Source: Gemmatimonas groenlandica
GTDB lineage: Bacteria > Gemmatimonadota > Gemmatimonadetes > Gemmatimonadales > Gemmatimonadaceae
DNA length: 64,000 bases
Reading direction: 5' to 3'
NCBI RefSeq assembly: GCF_013004105.1
Contig: NZ_CP053085.1
Coordinates: 2,852,001-2,916,000, forward strand
The notes under the pieces were generated by a model that worked only from the letters and a program-made list of their open reading frames with translations, was not told the origin of the DNA and did no database searches. The position numbers and the translations under genes are program-made. Below are positions 1 through 7,562 of the stretch, piece after piece. Positions within the stretch are counted from its first letter, which is position 1. Each line of letters starts with the position of its first letter.

Positions 1-930
1 CTCGGCCTGCGTGGCGACGCGATCTCGTACTACTACAAGAACTACCTCAATCCGAAAACCGACGCGAGCCGCACCTTTTCGCAGGTCACGCCGAAGGTTG
101 GCGCGTCGTGGCGCGTATCCAAGACGCACACGCTGTACGCGAACGTCGGAGGTGGTGTCGAAGCACCGGCCGGCAACGAGACGGATCCCGCCAGCACTTT
201 CGGAACGGACACGGTGACGGCGCTCAATCCGCTCCTCGAGCCGATCCGCTCGTACACCTACGAAGTGGGCACCAAGCAGATTTTCATGGTTGGTGATGGC
301 TCTGGTGTGGTCAGCAGCGTGTCGTATGACGCCGCTGCCTACCTCACGAACGTCCGCAACGAAATCGTGCCCTACCGCGGTGGACGCTTCTACTTCATGG
401 CCGGCCGCGCGCGCCGCACCGGTGCCGAAATCGCCGTGACCGCGCTCGCGAAAGGCGACCTGCGCTTCGAGAATTCGCTCACGCTCTCTCGCAACACGTA
501 CACCGAGTACGTCGTCGACTCCGTGCACTACGGCAAGGCCGGCGCAAAAGCCGACTACAGCGGCAATCGCATCGTCGGGATCCCCGACTGGTTCTACGGC
601 TCCAACGCCACCTGGGCACCGTCCAAGGCGCCCCTCGGTCTCGCCGCGCAGTTCGGCGTGCAAGGCACCGGCGGCTACTGGGCCGATGACGCCAACGCCG
701 TGCGCGTCACGGAGTCGCACATCCTCAGCGCCAGTCTGCGCGCCGATCGCCTCGTGCAGGTCGGTGATGCCACCGTGAAGGGATTCCTCACGGTCGAGAA
801 CCTCGCCGATCGTCGCTTCATCGGCTCGGCGTTCCTGAACCCGGACATCGTGAACGGCAAAGCGCTGGCGTTCGAGCCGGGAATGCCGCGAACGATCATG
901 CTGTCGTTTTCGGTGACTCGCGGGCGGTGA
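1..930 (+). CDS. TonB-dependent receptor, C-terminal part (5' end outside window)
   Basis: The reading frame is open from the first base to the TGA at 928-930, so this is the last ~309 residues of a longer protein. The visible part is made of alternating aromatic/polar beta strands (e.g. residues 'SYTYEVGTK', 'NTYTEYVVDSVHYG', 'VFLTVENLADRRFIGS'-like strands) and ends with a strand finishing in 'SFSVTRGR'. That is typical of the outer-membrane beta barrel of TonB-dependent receptors, where the segment 'VENLADRRF...G' is a family hallmark. Its role would be uptake of a siderophore, cobalamin or glycan across the outer membrane. The substrate cannot be told, because the plug domain and TonB box lie outside the window. 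It converges on the surface-protein operon ending at 1238. Confidence 0.8.
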   Translation, partial: LGLRGDAISYYYKNYLNPKTDASRTFSQVTPKVGASWRVSKTHTLYANVGGGVEAPAGNETDPASTFGTDTVTALNPLLEPIRSYTYEVGTKQIFMVGDGSGVVSSVSYDAAAYLTNVRNEIVPYRGGRFYFMAGRARRTGAEIAVTALAKGDLRFENSLTLSRNTYTEYVVDSVHYGKAGAKADYSGNRIVGIPDWFYGSNATWAPSKAPLGLAAQFGVQGTGGYWADDANAVRVTESHILSASLRADRLVQVGDATVKGFLTVENLADRRFIGSAFLNPDIVNGKALAFEPGMPRTIMLSFSVTRGR

Positions 931-957
931 CTGAATACTGACTGCGCTGAACAGCCC

Positions 958-1209
958 AGTACTGAGTTGTCTGAATTCTGGCGTCAGACTGGGTATAGTG
1001 TTCGGAATTCAGCAACGACAGTCCACAGTGCCGAGCGGGTTTCCTGGATCTGACGATTCACGAGGTCTCCGCTCGGCACTCGCGCAGGGATATCAACACA
1101 TCCCCGCGGTCGCACACGCAGTAAGGAAATTCTCGCAACTGAGCACTGTAGCTGCTCGACTCTGACCACTATACCCAGTCTGACGCCAGAGTTCAGAACA
1201 CAGAGTACT
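958..1209. repeat. 252-bp imperfect palindromic element between convergent genes
   Basis: A 43-bp left arm (958-1000) is matched by its reverse complement at 1167-1209 with only a few mismatches; both arms contain the core 'gtcagactgggtatagtg'. The similarity fades out over about 20 further bases towards the centre. Inside sits a second, perfect 12-bp inverted repeat (1027-1038 with 1069-1080, 'agtgccgagcgg') enclosing a 30-base loop. No ORF with recognisable coding content lies inside. The element occupies nearly the whole space between the stop of the receptor gene and the 3' end of the minus-strand operon. It could be a non-autonomous transposable element (MITE-like), a REP-type palindrome, or a large bidirectional terminator or structured RNA. 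Confidence 0.8.
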
Positions 1210-1237
1210 GATCCGCCCATCCCGCGCCCTTAAGCAG

Positions 1238-3709
1238 TTACTGCTGCTTCCCCACGCAAAGCGCCGCACTCGCCGACCCTACCGCGAACTGCAGAATCGA
1301 CAGCACGTCTCCCGAGTCCAGCGTCCCATTGCAGTTCGCGTCCGCGCGCGGCATCGGGTTTGGCGCGCTGGCGGGCAGCACACCCACCAGCGCCTGTTGC
1401 GCCAGTGATGCATCGAACGCATTCACGAATCCGTCCGCGTTGACATCGCCGCGCAGCACGCTCGCTCCGGTCACGATCGTCGTGGCCCACAGCCCACGAC
1501 CATACGTGCTCGCGTACAGGTTGCCGGTGGCCGCCTGGTACACCAGGTCCAGCACGCGCGCGTTCGGGAATCCCTGATTGGCCGCGCTCCACGACATGCC
1601 GTTGTCGGTCGACTCGTAAATGCCCACGTCGGCTGCAGCGAACAGTCTCGACGTGCCGGGCACCATCACGACCGCGTTGAACGGGATGTCGGGCAGCGAC
1701 CCGCTCAGGTTCGTCCAGTTCGCGCCGAAATCGTCGGAGGCGTACACGTGTCCCGAGCCCGTGCCGGAGTGCGTGATCACGGCGCGCCCGGGTACCGCGG
1801 CATCGGGAGCGATATCGGTAACCGCGCGCAGCGGCAGCGCGCTCGACACCAGCGTGAACGTGGCGCCGGCGTCTTGCGAGAGTTGCACATTGCCGTCGCT
1901 CGTGCCCACCCAGATCACCCGTGGGTCCACCGGTGAAACGGCGAGGCTGGTGATCGTGGCCCCACCGCCTCGTGTGAGATCACCGGTGAGTACGCCCCAC
2001 TGCACGCCCTCGTTCGTCGTGCGCCACAGGCGATAGGTGGCATAGTAGAGCGTGGTCGAGTTGAGCGGGTCGATCACCATCGGCGAAAGGAATGCTTTCC
2101 GGTCGCTGCTGGTGAAGCCGCGCTGTGTCTGCGCGATGCTGGTGCCCAACGGGTTCCGCGTCACGCGCACGATGAAGCCGGTGCCGTAACTGGTGGTCCA
2201 GAACACGTTCGAGTTCGTAGGGCTGAAGGCATTCCATCCGCCATCGCCACTCGGCGCCGACATCGTCCAGAAGCCCGAGCCGAAGCCCCAGACGGAGCTG
2301 TTGTCCTGCAGTCCGCCGGCGATGAAATCGGGGATCGTGGGGTGTACCGCGATGCCCGGATAGAACTGCGTGACCGCGATGTTCGTGTTGCGACTCACCC
2401 AGCTGTTGCCACGATCGTACGACGCGTGCACGCCACCATCGCAGCCGCCCACGATCACATTCGGGTCACTCGGCGCGTACTCGAACGCGTGCCAGTCCAC
2501 GTGCAGGTCGTAGGCAATCACCGAGAACGATTGCCCGCCGTCGCGCGATCGGTACATGCGTGACCCGCCCACGATCACCGTGTTCGCATCCTGCGGATCG
2601 ACCTCGAGCACCAAGTCATACGTGCCCTGCGAACCGAAGTCGAGTCGTGACTGCGCACCATACACACCTTGTGCGGTGAGCACCGTGGGCGTGGCACTAG
2701 CACCGTCCAGACGCACCAGCTTGTCCATGCGCGCGCTCACTACTTCCACCGCCCATACCGAATTCGGCGTGGTGGGCGACACCGCGAGCGAGATGCGCTG
2801 CACGGTGCTGCCGGTGCTGTACACCTGCGTCCATGAGGCGCCGCGATCGGTCGAACGATAGACACCGTTGGTGTTGTTTCCCGCGCCCGCACGCGCCGCC
2901 CACACGATGTTGTCGTTGGCGGGATCGAATTCTACGTCACTCACGAAGCCCGTGAGTACCGTGGTCCATGCCGAGCCGCTGTTGGTGCTGCGATGCAATC
3001 CGTTGTTCGCGGCGTACAGCACCACACTCGTGTTCTGCGTACCGGCCAGACTCGGCGCTACCCGGATGCGATACGCCCGAGTGTTTTGCGTGCCGTTCAC
3101 CGGAGCCAGCACACCGGCGCCGTTGATCTCGGTCCACGTCGTGCCGCCGTCGAACGAGCGCAGCAAGCCACAGCCGTTCGACTGCGTGGGCTCACCCGTG
3201 CCCACGTACACGATGTTCGGATTCACCGGATCGATCGCGATCGTCCCCGTGTTCAGCGAGCACTGATTGTCGGTCAGCGGCGTCCATGTCGCGCCGCCGT
3301 TGTTCGTGCGCCACACGCCACCACTCGCCGAGCCGGCGTACACGATGCTCGGGTTGGTGGGGTGAATGGCGATGGCGCGAATGCGACCGCCGTCGGCATT
3401 CGGCGACGAGCCGTAGAAGCCGCTGGTCTGGAAGCCGAACGGCCCCACCGAGCGCCACGGCGCCACCTGAATGCTCGACGCAGACCCCGCGGTGACACGA
3501 GCCGGCGCGCGGAATGCCGCGGCACGCGCGGCGTACACCGGATTCTGCGTGTACTCGCCAAACGGATACGCCCGCAGCTGCTCCATCCACTCGCGGCGCA
3601 CCTCGAAGCCGGCTTCGCGCTGCTCTTCCACCTGCGCCTGTACCATGGTCGGCGCCACCATCAGCGCCAACACCATCAACGTCCGCGTCGTGTTCAAGAT
3701 CGTGTTCAC
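1238..3709 (-). CDS. Secreted Asp-box (BNR/sortilin-like) beta-propeller protein with C-terminal dockerin
   Basis: 823 residues. A signal peptide is visible (hydrophobic segment ending 'APTMVQAQ'). About ten Asp-box motifs of the S-x-D-x-G-x-x-W type follow, e.g. 'RTNNGGATW', 'RSFDGGTTW', 'RSTDRGASW', 'ESTDNGMSW'. This is the repeat of BNR/VPS10-like propellers found in sialidase-like and xyloglucanase-like proteins. The last ~70 residues (753-823) carry two EF-hand-like calcium loops, 'DVNADGFVNAFD' and 'DANCNGTLDSGD', the signature of a type I dockerin. The protein is likely exported and held to a cohesin-bearing partner. Catalytic function cannot be claimed, since Asp-boxes are structural. 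It is the last gene of a four-gene operon, and its ATG overlaps the stop of the preceding gene (ATGA). Confidence 0.8.
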   Translation of the reverse strand: MNTILNTTRTLMVLALMVAPTMVQAQVEEQREAGFEVRREWMEQLRAYPFGEYTQNPVYAARAAAFRAPARVTAGSASSIQVAPWRSVGPFGFQTSGFYGSSPNADGGRIRAIAIHPTNPSIVYAGSASGGVWRTNNGGATWTPLTDNQCSLNTGTIAIDPVNPNIVYVGTGEPTQSNGCGLLRSFDGGTTWTEINGAGVLAPVNGTQNTRAYRIRVAPSLAGTQNTSVVLYAANNGLHRSTNSGSAWTTVLTGFVSDVEFDPANDNIVWAARAGAGNNTNGVYRSTDRGASWTQVYSTGSTVQRISLAVSPTTPNSVWAVEVVSARMDKLVRLDGASATPTVLTAQGVYGAQSRLDFGSQGTYDLVLEVDPQDANTVIVGGSRMYRSRDGGQSFSVIAYDLHVDWHAFEYAPSDPNVIVGGCDGGVHASYDRGNSWVSRNTNIAVTQFYPGIAVHPTIPDFIAGGLQDNSSVWGFGSGFWTMSAPSGDGGWNAFSPTNSNVFWTTSYGTGFIVRVTRNPLGTSIAQTQRGFTSSDRKAFLSPMVIDPLNSTTLYYATYRLWRTTNEGVQWGVLTGDLTRGGGATITSLAVSPVDPRVIWVGTSDGNVQLSQDAGATFTLVSSALPLRAVTDIAPDAAVPGRAVITHSGTGSGHVYASDDFGANWTNLSGSLPDIPFNAVVMVPGTSRLFAAADVGIYESTDNGMSWSAANQGFPNARVLDLVYQAATGNLYASTYGRGLWATTIVTGASVLRGDVNADGFVNAFDASLAQQALVGVLPASAPNPMPRADANCNGTLDSGDVLSILQFAVGSASAALCVGKQQ

Positions 3710-4233
3710 TTGAGCACCGCCGTTGGCAGTACAGTGAGGCGCTCGCGTACATCGGTGGCATCGGATAGGTGCAGCTCACTGAGTTGCAGCGACAACGTGG
3801 CGGCCGCTTGCTCACTGCGCGCCACGAAGCGCACGCGCGCGAATACGTCGCTGGTAAAACCCGTGGCATGCGCAGCGGCGATCATCACCCGCCCACGCCC
3901 CGCGTTCACCGCACGCAACGCCCCGTCACTGGGGCTCGCATCGGTGAGATAGCGCAACTGAGTGGTGTCGTACGCTACCGCCGCCGTCATGCTCACCGCT
4001 TTCGCTTGAGCGCTCGACGATGCGCCCATGCCATCGAGTCCGCTCACGCGTACGTCCACCGTGATCACACTGTCGCCCGCCATCGCCGGCGTGATCACCA
4101 ACTGCGCGGTAGCCTGCGTACTCGGCAGCGGGTTCACCGCACCGTCACCGAGTGTGTCCCGGCATGCCGACGCCGCAAGCGCGAAACTCAGCACCGCTGC
4201 CACGCGCCATCCTGCTGTCATGTTGCGCCTCAT
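3706..4233 (-). CDS. Small lipoprotein with cohesin-like domain
   Basis: 175 residues. The N-terminus has a basic start, a hydrophobic stretch and a lipobox-like 'AASAC', so export and lipidation are likely. The rest (about residues 40-170) alternates short beta strands with the cohesin-like pattern: 'VITVDVRVSG' near the start, a Y-D-x-x-x-L-R-Y segment ('YDTTQLRYL') in the middle and a hydrophobic 'VFARVRFVAR' strand. This resembles cohesin/CBM-type nine-stranded sandwiches that bind dockerins. The ATG overlaps the stop codon of the upstream gene by four bases and its own stop overlaps the next ATG, so all three are probably translationally coupled. A partner role for the dockerin protein encoded immediately downstream is inference. 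Confidence 0.6.
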   Translation of the reverse strand: MRRNMTAGWRVAAVLSFALAASACRDTLGDGAVNPLPSTQATAQLVITPAMAGDSVITVDVRVSGLDGMGASSSAQAKAVSMTAAVAYDTTQLRYLTDASPSDGALRAVNAGRGRVMIAAAHATGFTSDVFARVRFVARSEQAAATLSLQLSELHLSDATDVRERLTVLPTAVLK

Positions 4234-6185
4234 TTGATCACCACCGGGTATTGCAGGGCCGTTGCGTTGCCGAGCAGCGAAACTTGCGCGAGGTCGAGCA
4301 GCTCGACGTGTCGCAGTACGAACTGACTGGAGCCGACCAGCGTGGGAATGAAATCGAAACGACCAAGTGTGATCACTCCCGTCATACCCGCCGCACTGGC
4401 AATCGATATGCGCGTGGTGCCGGAGGCGTTGTCGGTCACGATCACCGGCCCACCCACCGTGCCTGGCACGGTGCCAGTGAGTCGCAGCATGGCCGGTGTA
4501 CCCAACTCAGTGGGCCACGTGAACACGAACTGTGCAGCGCCCACCGTGGCCCCGCGCGTGTCGAGTGACAGCGTGACCGAGAAGGGCGTGTTCCGCACGT
4601 AGTCGAAGCGTGTCACGTCGGCACGCAACACCGGGCCGGTGGTGCGCGTCACAGTCACGAACACGGAGTCGAGCGCGCCGCCGTTCACCGCGGTTTGCGC
4701 CACGATCCACGCCTGTCCACCGAGTCGTGCCGTGATCCGTCCGTCGGCGGCGACGGTGGCAATGGACGGTGACCGACTCGCATACGTAACCGGCGCCGTA
4801 ATCACCGCGCCCTCGCTGCTGAGTATCACCGGCGCGAGCTGCAGCGTCCCGTTCACATCGAGCTCATTCACCTTCTCGCTGGCGAGTCCGTAGCGCAGCG
4901 TGATCGACGCGGCCACGTTGAACGTGACGGGCAGCGTCACCGTAGGCGCATTCCCCGACGTGATCGCCACCGTGGCCAGATAAGTATTGGTGTTCAGCGC
5001 CGCGGGATTCGCGCGTAGCGCGAGTCGGGCAGGATTCGTGAGGAGTGTGGCGGACAGCCATCCGCTGGCGCCGACGTAGGTCACGCTCGTGTTGAGATTC
5101 GTGACCGCGGTGCAACTGCCATTGGTGTCGGTGATCGTGAGTGTGTCGACTACCGCGGTGCGCAGCGCGAAGCCCGCCAGCGTGCGCGACGTGGCCGACA
5201 GCGCCAGCAACGGCGAGCGCGTGGCGTCGCACGGTGTGACCGAGATGGGCAGCGACGGTAGTCCTGACACCGAGAAAAGCAGCGATCGCACGCCACCCGC
5301 TCCGGTCACGCCGAAGTTGCTGAACGTGACCACACCATTGGTGGCTTGTGCCGTGGCGCCGGTGAGCGTGCCACCTCCCGATGCAATCGTGGCCGTCACG
5401 GTGAGGGCGCTGTTCGTGGCCAGGTTCCCGCCGTTGTCGAGCACATCGAGAACGGGCTGCGTAATGAACGGCGAGTTGAGTCCGCCGCCCGCCGGCGCTA
5501 GTCGGAACGCCAGCGATGCCGCCGGGCCGGCATTCACGCTGAAGGTGGCCGTGTTCACCGCCGTGAGACCGGTGGCCGAGAAGGCCAGCGAGCGCGGGCC
5601 GGCCAGTCCGGACAACGTGAGTTGCGAGAAGGTCGCAATGCCCTGCACCGACGTGACCGTGGTCGTGCCACCGATCGTGCCCACGCCGCTCGCGAAGCTC
5701 ACACTCACGGGGATGCTGGCCGTCCTCACCAGATTGTCGAGCGCGTCGCGCACCTCCACGACCGGTGCGGCCGTGAACGACATGCCCGAAGCCACGTCAC
5801 CCGGTTGAGTGCGCACGAACAGCTTGGCCGGCGCACCGGCGGTCACGGTCACCGCGATCGTGCCGGTGGTGCCCAACAACGCCGCACTGATGGTGGTCTG
5901 TCCTACCGTCGTGGCCGTCACGATGCCCTCCGGCGAGACCACCGCCACGGTGGGCGTGCTCGAGCTCCACACCACGGAGGGCGACGTCACCAGTTGCCCG
6001 CGCTTGTCGGTCACGACCGCCGAGAGCTGCAGCGTGGAGCCGGCCGCCACAGTGGCCGAACCACCGTTGGCCGACACCGTCACCTTGGGCGCGACGTCCG
6101 GCATGACGGGATCGCCAGGACCAGCGCACGCCGTCGCCAACAACAGCATGGCCACCCGCCCAGCCGCCCTCGCCATCGAGCTCAT
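4230..6185 (-). CDS. Lipoprotein with BIG2-type Ig-like domains and C-terminal cohesin-like domain
   Basis: 651 residues when started at the ATG at 6185, which overlaps the TGA of the upstream gene (ATGA). A longer in-frame start exists but would add 28 residues without signal-peptide character. The start is followed by a hydrophobic segment and the lipobox 'LLATAC'. Residues ~40-130 are a BIG2 domain ('VVWSSSTPTVAVVSPEGIV', 'TATTVGQTTISA'). Two or three further Ig-like filler domains follow, another BIG2-like unit lies at ~430-510 ('SRSPSIATVAADGRITARLGG'), and the last ~135 residues are a cohesin-like sandwich ('NTPFSVTLSLDTRG', 'AAQFVFTWP'). Likely a surface scaffold on the outer membrane. 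Together with the downstream dockerin protein it makes a candidate cohesin-dockerin assembly. Confidence 0.7.
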   Translation of the reverse strand: MSSMARAAGRVAMLLLATACAGPGDPVMPDVAPKVTVSANGGSATVAAGSTLQLSAVVTDKRGQLVTSPSVVWSSSTPTVAVVSPEGIVTATTVGQTTISAALLGTTGTIAVTVTAGAPAKLFVRTQPGDVASGMSFTAAPVVEVRDALDNLVRTASIPVSVSFASGVGTIGGTTTVTSVQGIATFSQLTLSGLAGPRSLAFSATGLTAVNTATFSVNAGPAASLAFRLAPAGGGLNSPFITQPVLDVLDNGGNLATNSALTVTATIASGGGTLTGATAQATNGVVTFSNFGVTGAGGVRSLLFSVSGLPSLPISVTPCDATRSPLLALSATSRTLAGFALRTAVVDTLTITDTNGSCTAVTNLNTSVTYVGASGWLSATLLTNPARLALRANPAALNTNTYLATVAITSGNAPTVTLPVTFNVAASITLRYGLASEKVNELDVNGTLQLAPVILSSEGAVITAPVTYASRSPSIATVAADGRITARLGGQAWIVAQTAVNGGALDSVFVTVTRTTGPVLRADVTRFDYVRNTPFSVTLSLDTRGATVGAAQFVFTWPTELGTPAMLRLTGTVPGTVGGPVIVTDNASGTTRISIASAAGMTGVITLGRFDFIPTLVGSSQFVLRHVELLDLAQVSLLGNATALQYPVVIK

Positions 6186-6604
6186 CGCGGCTCCTGAATG
6201 GTGACCATCACCGGCGCACTGCTGCCCCGCCCGTTCGACACCGTAAGCGCATACCGCCCCGGGCTCCACAGCATCGGCGCCGCCCCCCCGCCACTCGGCA
6301 CCCGATCCGGCAGCGACAGCGCGATCACCGTGCCGCCACGACTTGATACGACGGCAGTAAGGATGACGGATCCAACCGTCACCGTATTCGCGGTCGCGTC
6401 GAACCCGGTGCCGCGAATCGTGACGTCATTCGGCTGTCCCGCACGCACCACAATCGGTTCGGGAGAGACCTCGAGCACAGCAGGCGGTGCCGAGTCCCCC
6501 GGCGCCGCGCGACGGCAGGCCACACCAAGCGACAGCATCAATACCGGCACGATCCAACGCGTACGACGGCAAAGCGAGAAACGGCCAGGGGCGGGACGAA
6601 TCAT
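6182..6604 (-). CDS. Lipoprotein with a single IPT/TIG domain
   Basis: 140 residues. A basic, hydrophobic N-terminus ends in a lipobox-like 'LSLGVAC'. The remainder is one IPT/TIG Ig-like domain ('VLEVSPEPIVVRAGQPNDVTIRGTGF', quoted here only as its key parts 'P-x-x-V-x-x-G' and 'VTIRGTGF'; C-terminal strands 'GRYALTVSNGRGSS'). A GAGGT ribosome-binding site lies just upstream of the ATG at 6604. It is the first gene of the four-gene surface operon and its TGA overlaps the next ATG. It probably serves as a small surface adhesin or anchoring subunit. The domain family has no single biochemical role, so function is unknown. Confidence 0.65.
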   Translation of the reverse strand: MIRPAPGRFSLCRRTRWIVPVLMLSLGVACRRAAPGDSAPPAVLEVSPEPIVVRAGQPNDVTIRGTGFDATANTVTVGSVILTAVVSSRGGTVIALSLPDRVPSGGGAAPMLWSPGRYALTVSNGRGSSAPVMVTIQEPR

Positions 6605-6719
6605 GGCACCTCAAGTGAAGACACGGCCATGTGGCCGAGTGCTGCCAAAGGTTAGCGCCCGGTACGCGCCGAACGCCACCGGAGGCGCGTTTCCAATTCC
6701 AAGTAGTCGCTGTTGCCTT

Positions 6720-6857
6720 TGCTGTTCTTCGCGCTCCTTCGCGGCTCTTCGCGTCCTTCGCGTGAACCGTCGGACTTTCCGACCACTCCGGCTCGCCGAA
6801 AGCACCCTAGGTTCACGCGAAGCTCGCGAAGAACGCGAAGTCACGCGAAGAACAGCA
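6720..6857. repeat. Palindromic 'ttcgcg' repeat, left of hicBA
   Basis: Two arms rich in the unit 'cttcgcg' face each other. The outermost 14 bases match perfectly (6720-6733 with 6844-6857, 'tgctgttcttcgcg'), and further matching units lie inside (about 6734-6768 and 6809-6843). The loop centre is ~6775-6805. The element lies between the start of the TIG lipoprotein operon and hicB. A second, related palindrome lies at 7401-7560 on the other side of the hicBA genes. Confidence 0.8.
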
Positions 6858-6918
6858 GATACCGATTTGCGTCGAGAGAGGAGACGGGCAAGATTTCTGT
6901 GTCGACAACGGAGAAGAC

Positions 6919-7128
6919 ATGGGCACATACACCGCCGTCATTGAACGGGACCAATCCACCGGCCTCTATGTTGGCTACGTCCCCGGCTGGGCAGGCGCAC
7001 ACTCGCAGGGGGAGAGCCTCGACGAGCTTCGCGCTAACCTGTACGAGGTCATGCTGATGCTGCTCGAGGACGGCGAACCCGCGCTCAGCACCGAATTCGT
7101 AGGCACGCAGACTCTCGAAGTCGCGTAG
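6919..7128 (+). CDS. hicB: HicB-family antitoxin
   Basis: 69 residues with the HicB partial RNase-H-like fold: an N-terminal 'YTAVIERDQSTGLYVGYVP' strand pair, the conserved 'G-x-x-S-x-G-E-S-L-D-E' turn and the following helix 'LRANLYEVMLMLLED'. The C-terminal tail is short and no separate DNA-binding domain is visible, as in many short HicB proteins. The ATG at 6919 has a GGAG site seven bases upstream. Known family role: it binds and blocks the HicA mRNA interferase and represses its own promoter. hicA follows at once, giving the hicB-hicA order. Confidence 0.85.
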   Translation: MGTYTAVIERDQSTGLYVGYVPGWAGAHSQGESLDELRANLYEVMLMLLEDGEPALSTEFVGTQTLEVA

Positions 7129-7151
7129 CCAGAGTGGGACGCATTCCGCCA

Positions 7152-7358
7152 ATGCGCCCACGCGAGGTGATCGCCGTCCTCACCGCTCTGGGCTTTGTCG
7201 AGGTCCGGCAACAGGGATCTCACAAGCAGTTCCGGCATGCCGATGGGCGTGGCACAACCGTGCCTGATCACGGAGGGCGCGACATCTCGCCTGTGCTCAT
7301 TCGGCAAATCGCGAAAGATGTTGGCCTCTCGGCCGACGAACTCCTCGCTTTGCGCTAG
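7152..7358 (+). CDS. hicA: HicA-family mRNA interferase toxin
   Basis: 68 residues from the ATG at 7152; an in-frame GTG at 7134 would add six residues and cannot be excluded. The dsRBD-like HicA fold shows as 'REVIAVLTALGFVEVRQQGSH' (helix, then strand, then the catalytic His in G-S-H), 'KQFRHADGR' and 'TVPDHGGRDISPVLIRQIAKD' (lowly variable C-terminal helix). Known role: ribosome-independent cleavage of mRNA when not neutralised by HicB. The conserved His is present, so the toxin is probably functional. It ends 40 bases before the second palindrome. Confidence 0.85.
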   Translation: MRPREVIAVLTALGFVEVRQQGSHKQFRHADGRGTTVPDHGGRDISPVLIRQIAKDVGLSADELLALR

Positions 7359-7400
7359 ACCTGTCCGCCCGACCCGCTCGGCGACGTGAAACCGGCCGTT

Positions 7401-7560
7401 GCAGTTCTCCGCGTCCTTCGCGAACTCCGCGCCCTTCGCGTCGAGCCGTTGCTGTTCACGAACGGTCGGTACGAACCGAAAACAGCCTGACGCGAAGAGC
7501 GCGAAGGCCGCGAAGGACGCGAAGAACTGCGAAGAACTACGAAGAACTGCGAAGAACTCT
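7401..7560. repeat. Palindromic 'ttcgcg' repeat plus 10-bp tandem repeats, right of hicBA
   Basis: The left arm 7401-7442 and right arm 7489-7530 are reverse complements at most positions and share the 'cgcgtccttcgcg' core with the palindrome at 6720-6857. Four tandem copies of a 10-bp unit 'gaagaactgc' (with single-base variants) run from 7521 to 7560 and abut the 3' end of the MFS gene. The element separates the convergent hicA and MFS genes and may act as a terminator, but its main interest is the paired arrangement around hicBA. Confidence 0.8.
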
Positions 7561-7562
7561 GG

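Noticed and set aside
2993-3952. 319-residue plus-strand ORF
   Set aside because: Antisense to the propeller and cohesin-like genes; Arg/His/Ala-rich shadow.
7521-7560. Possible CRISPR-like repeat
   Set aside because: Units are 10 bp, contiguous and without spacers, and no cas gene is near.
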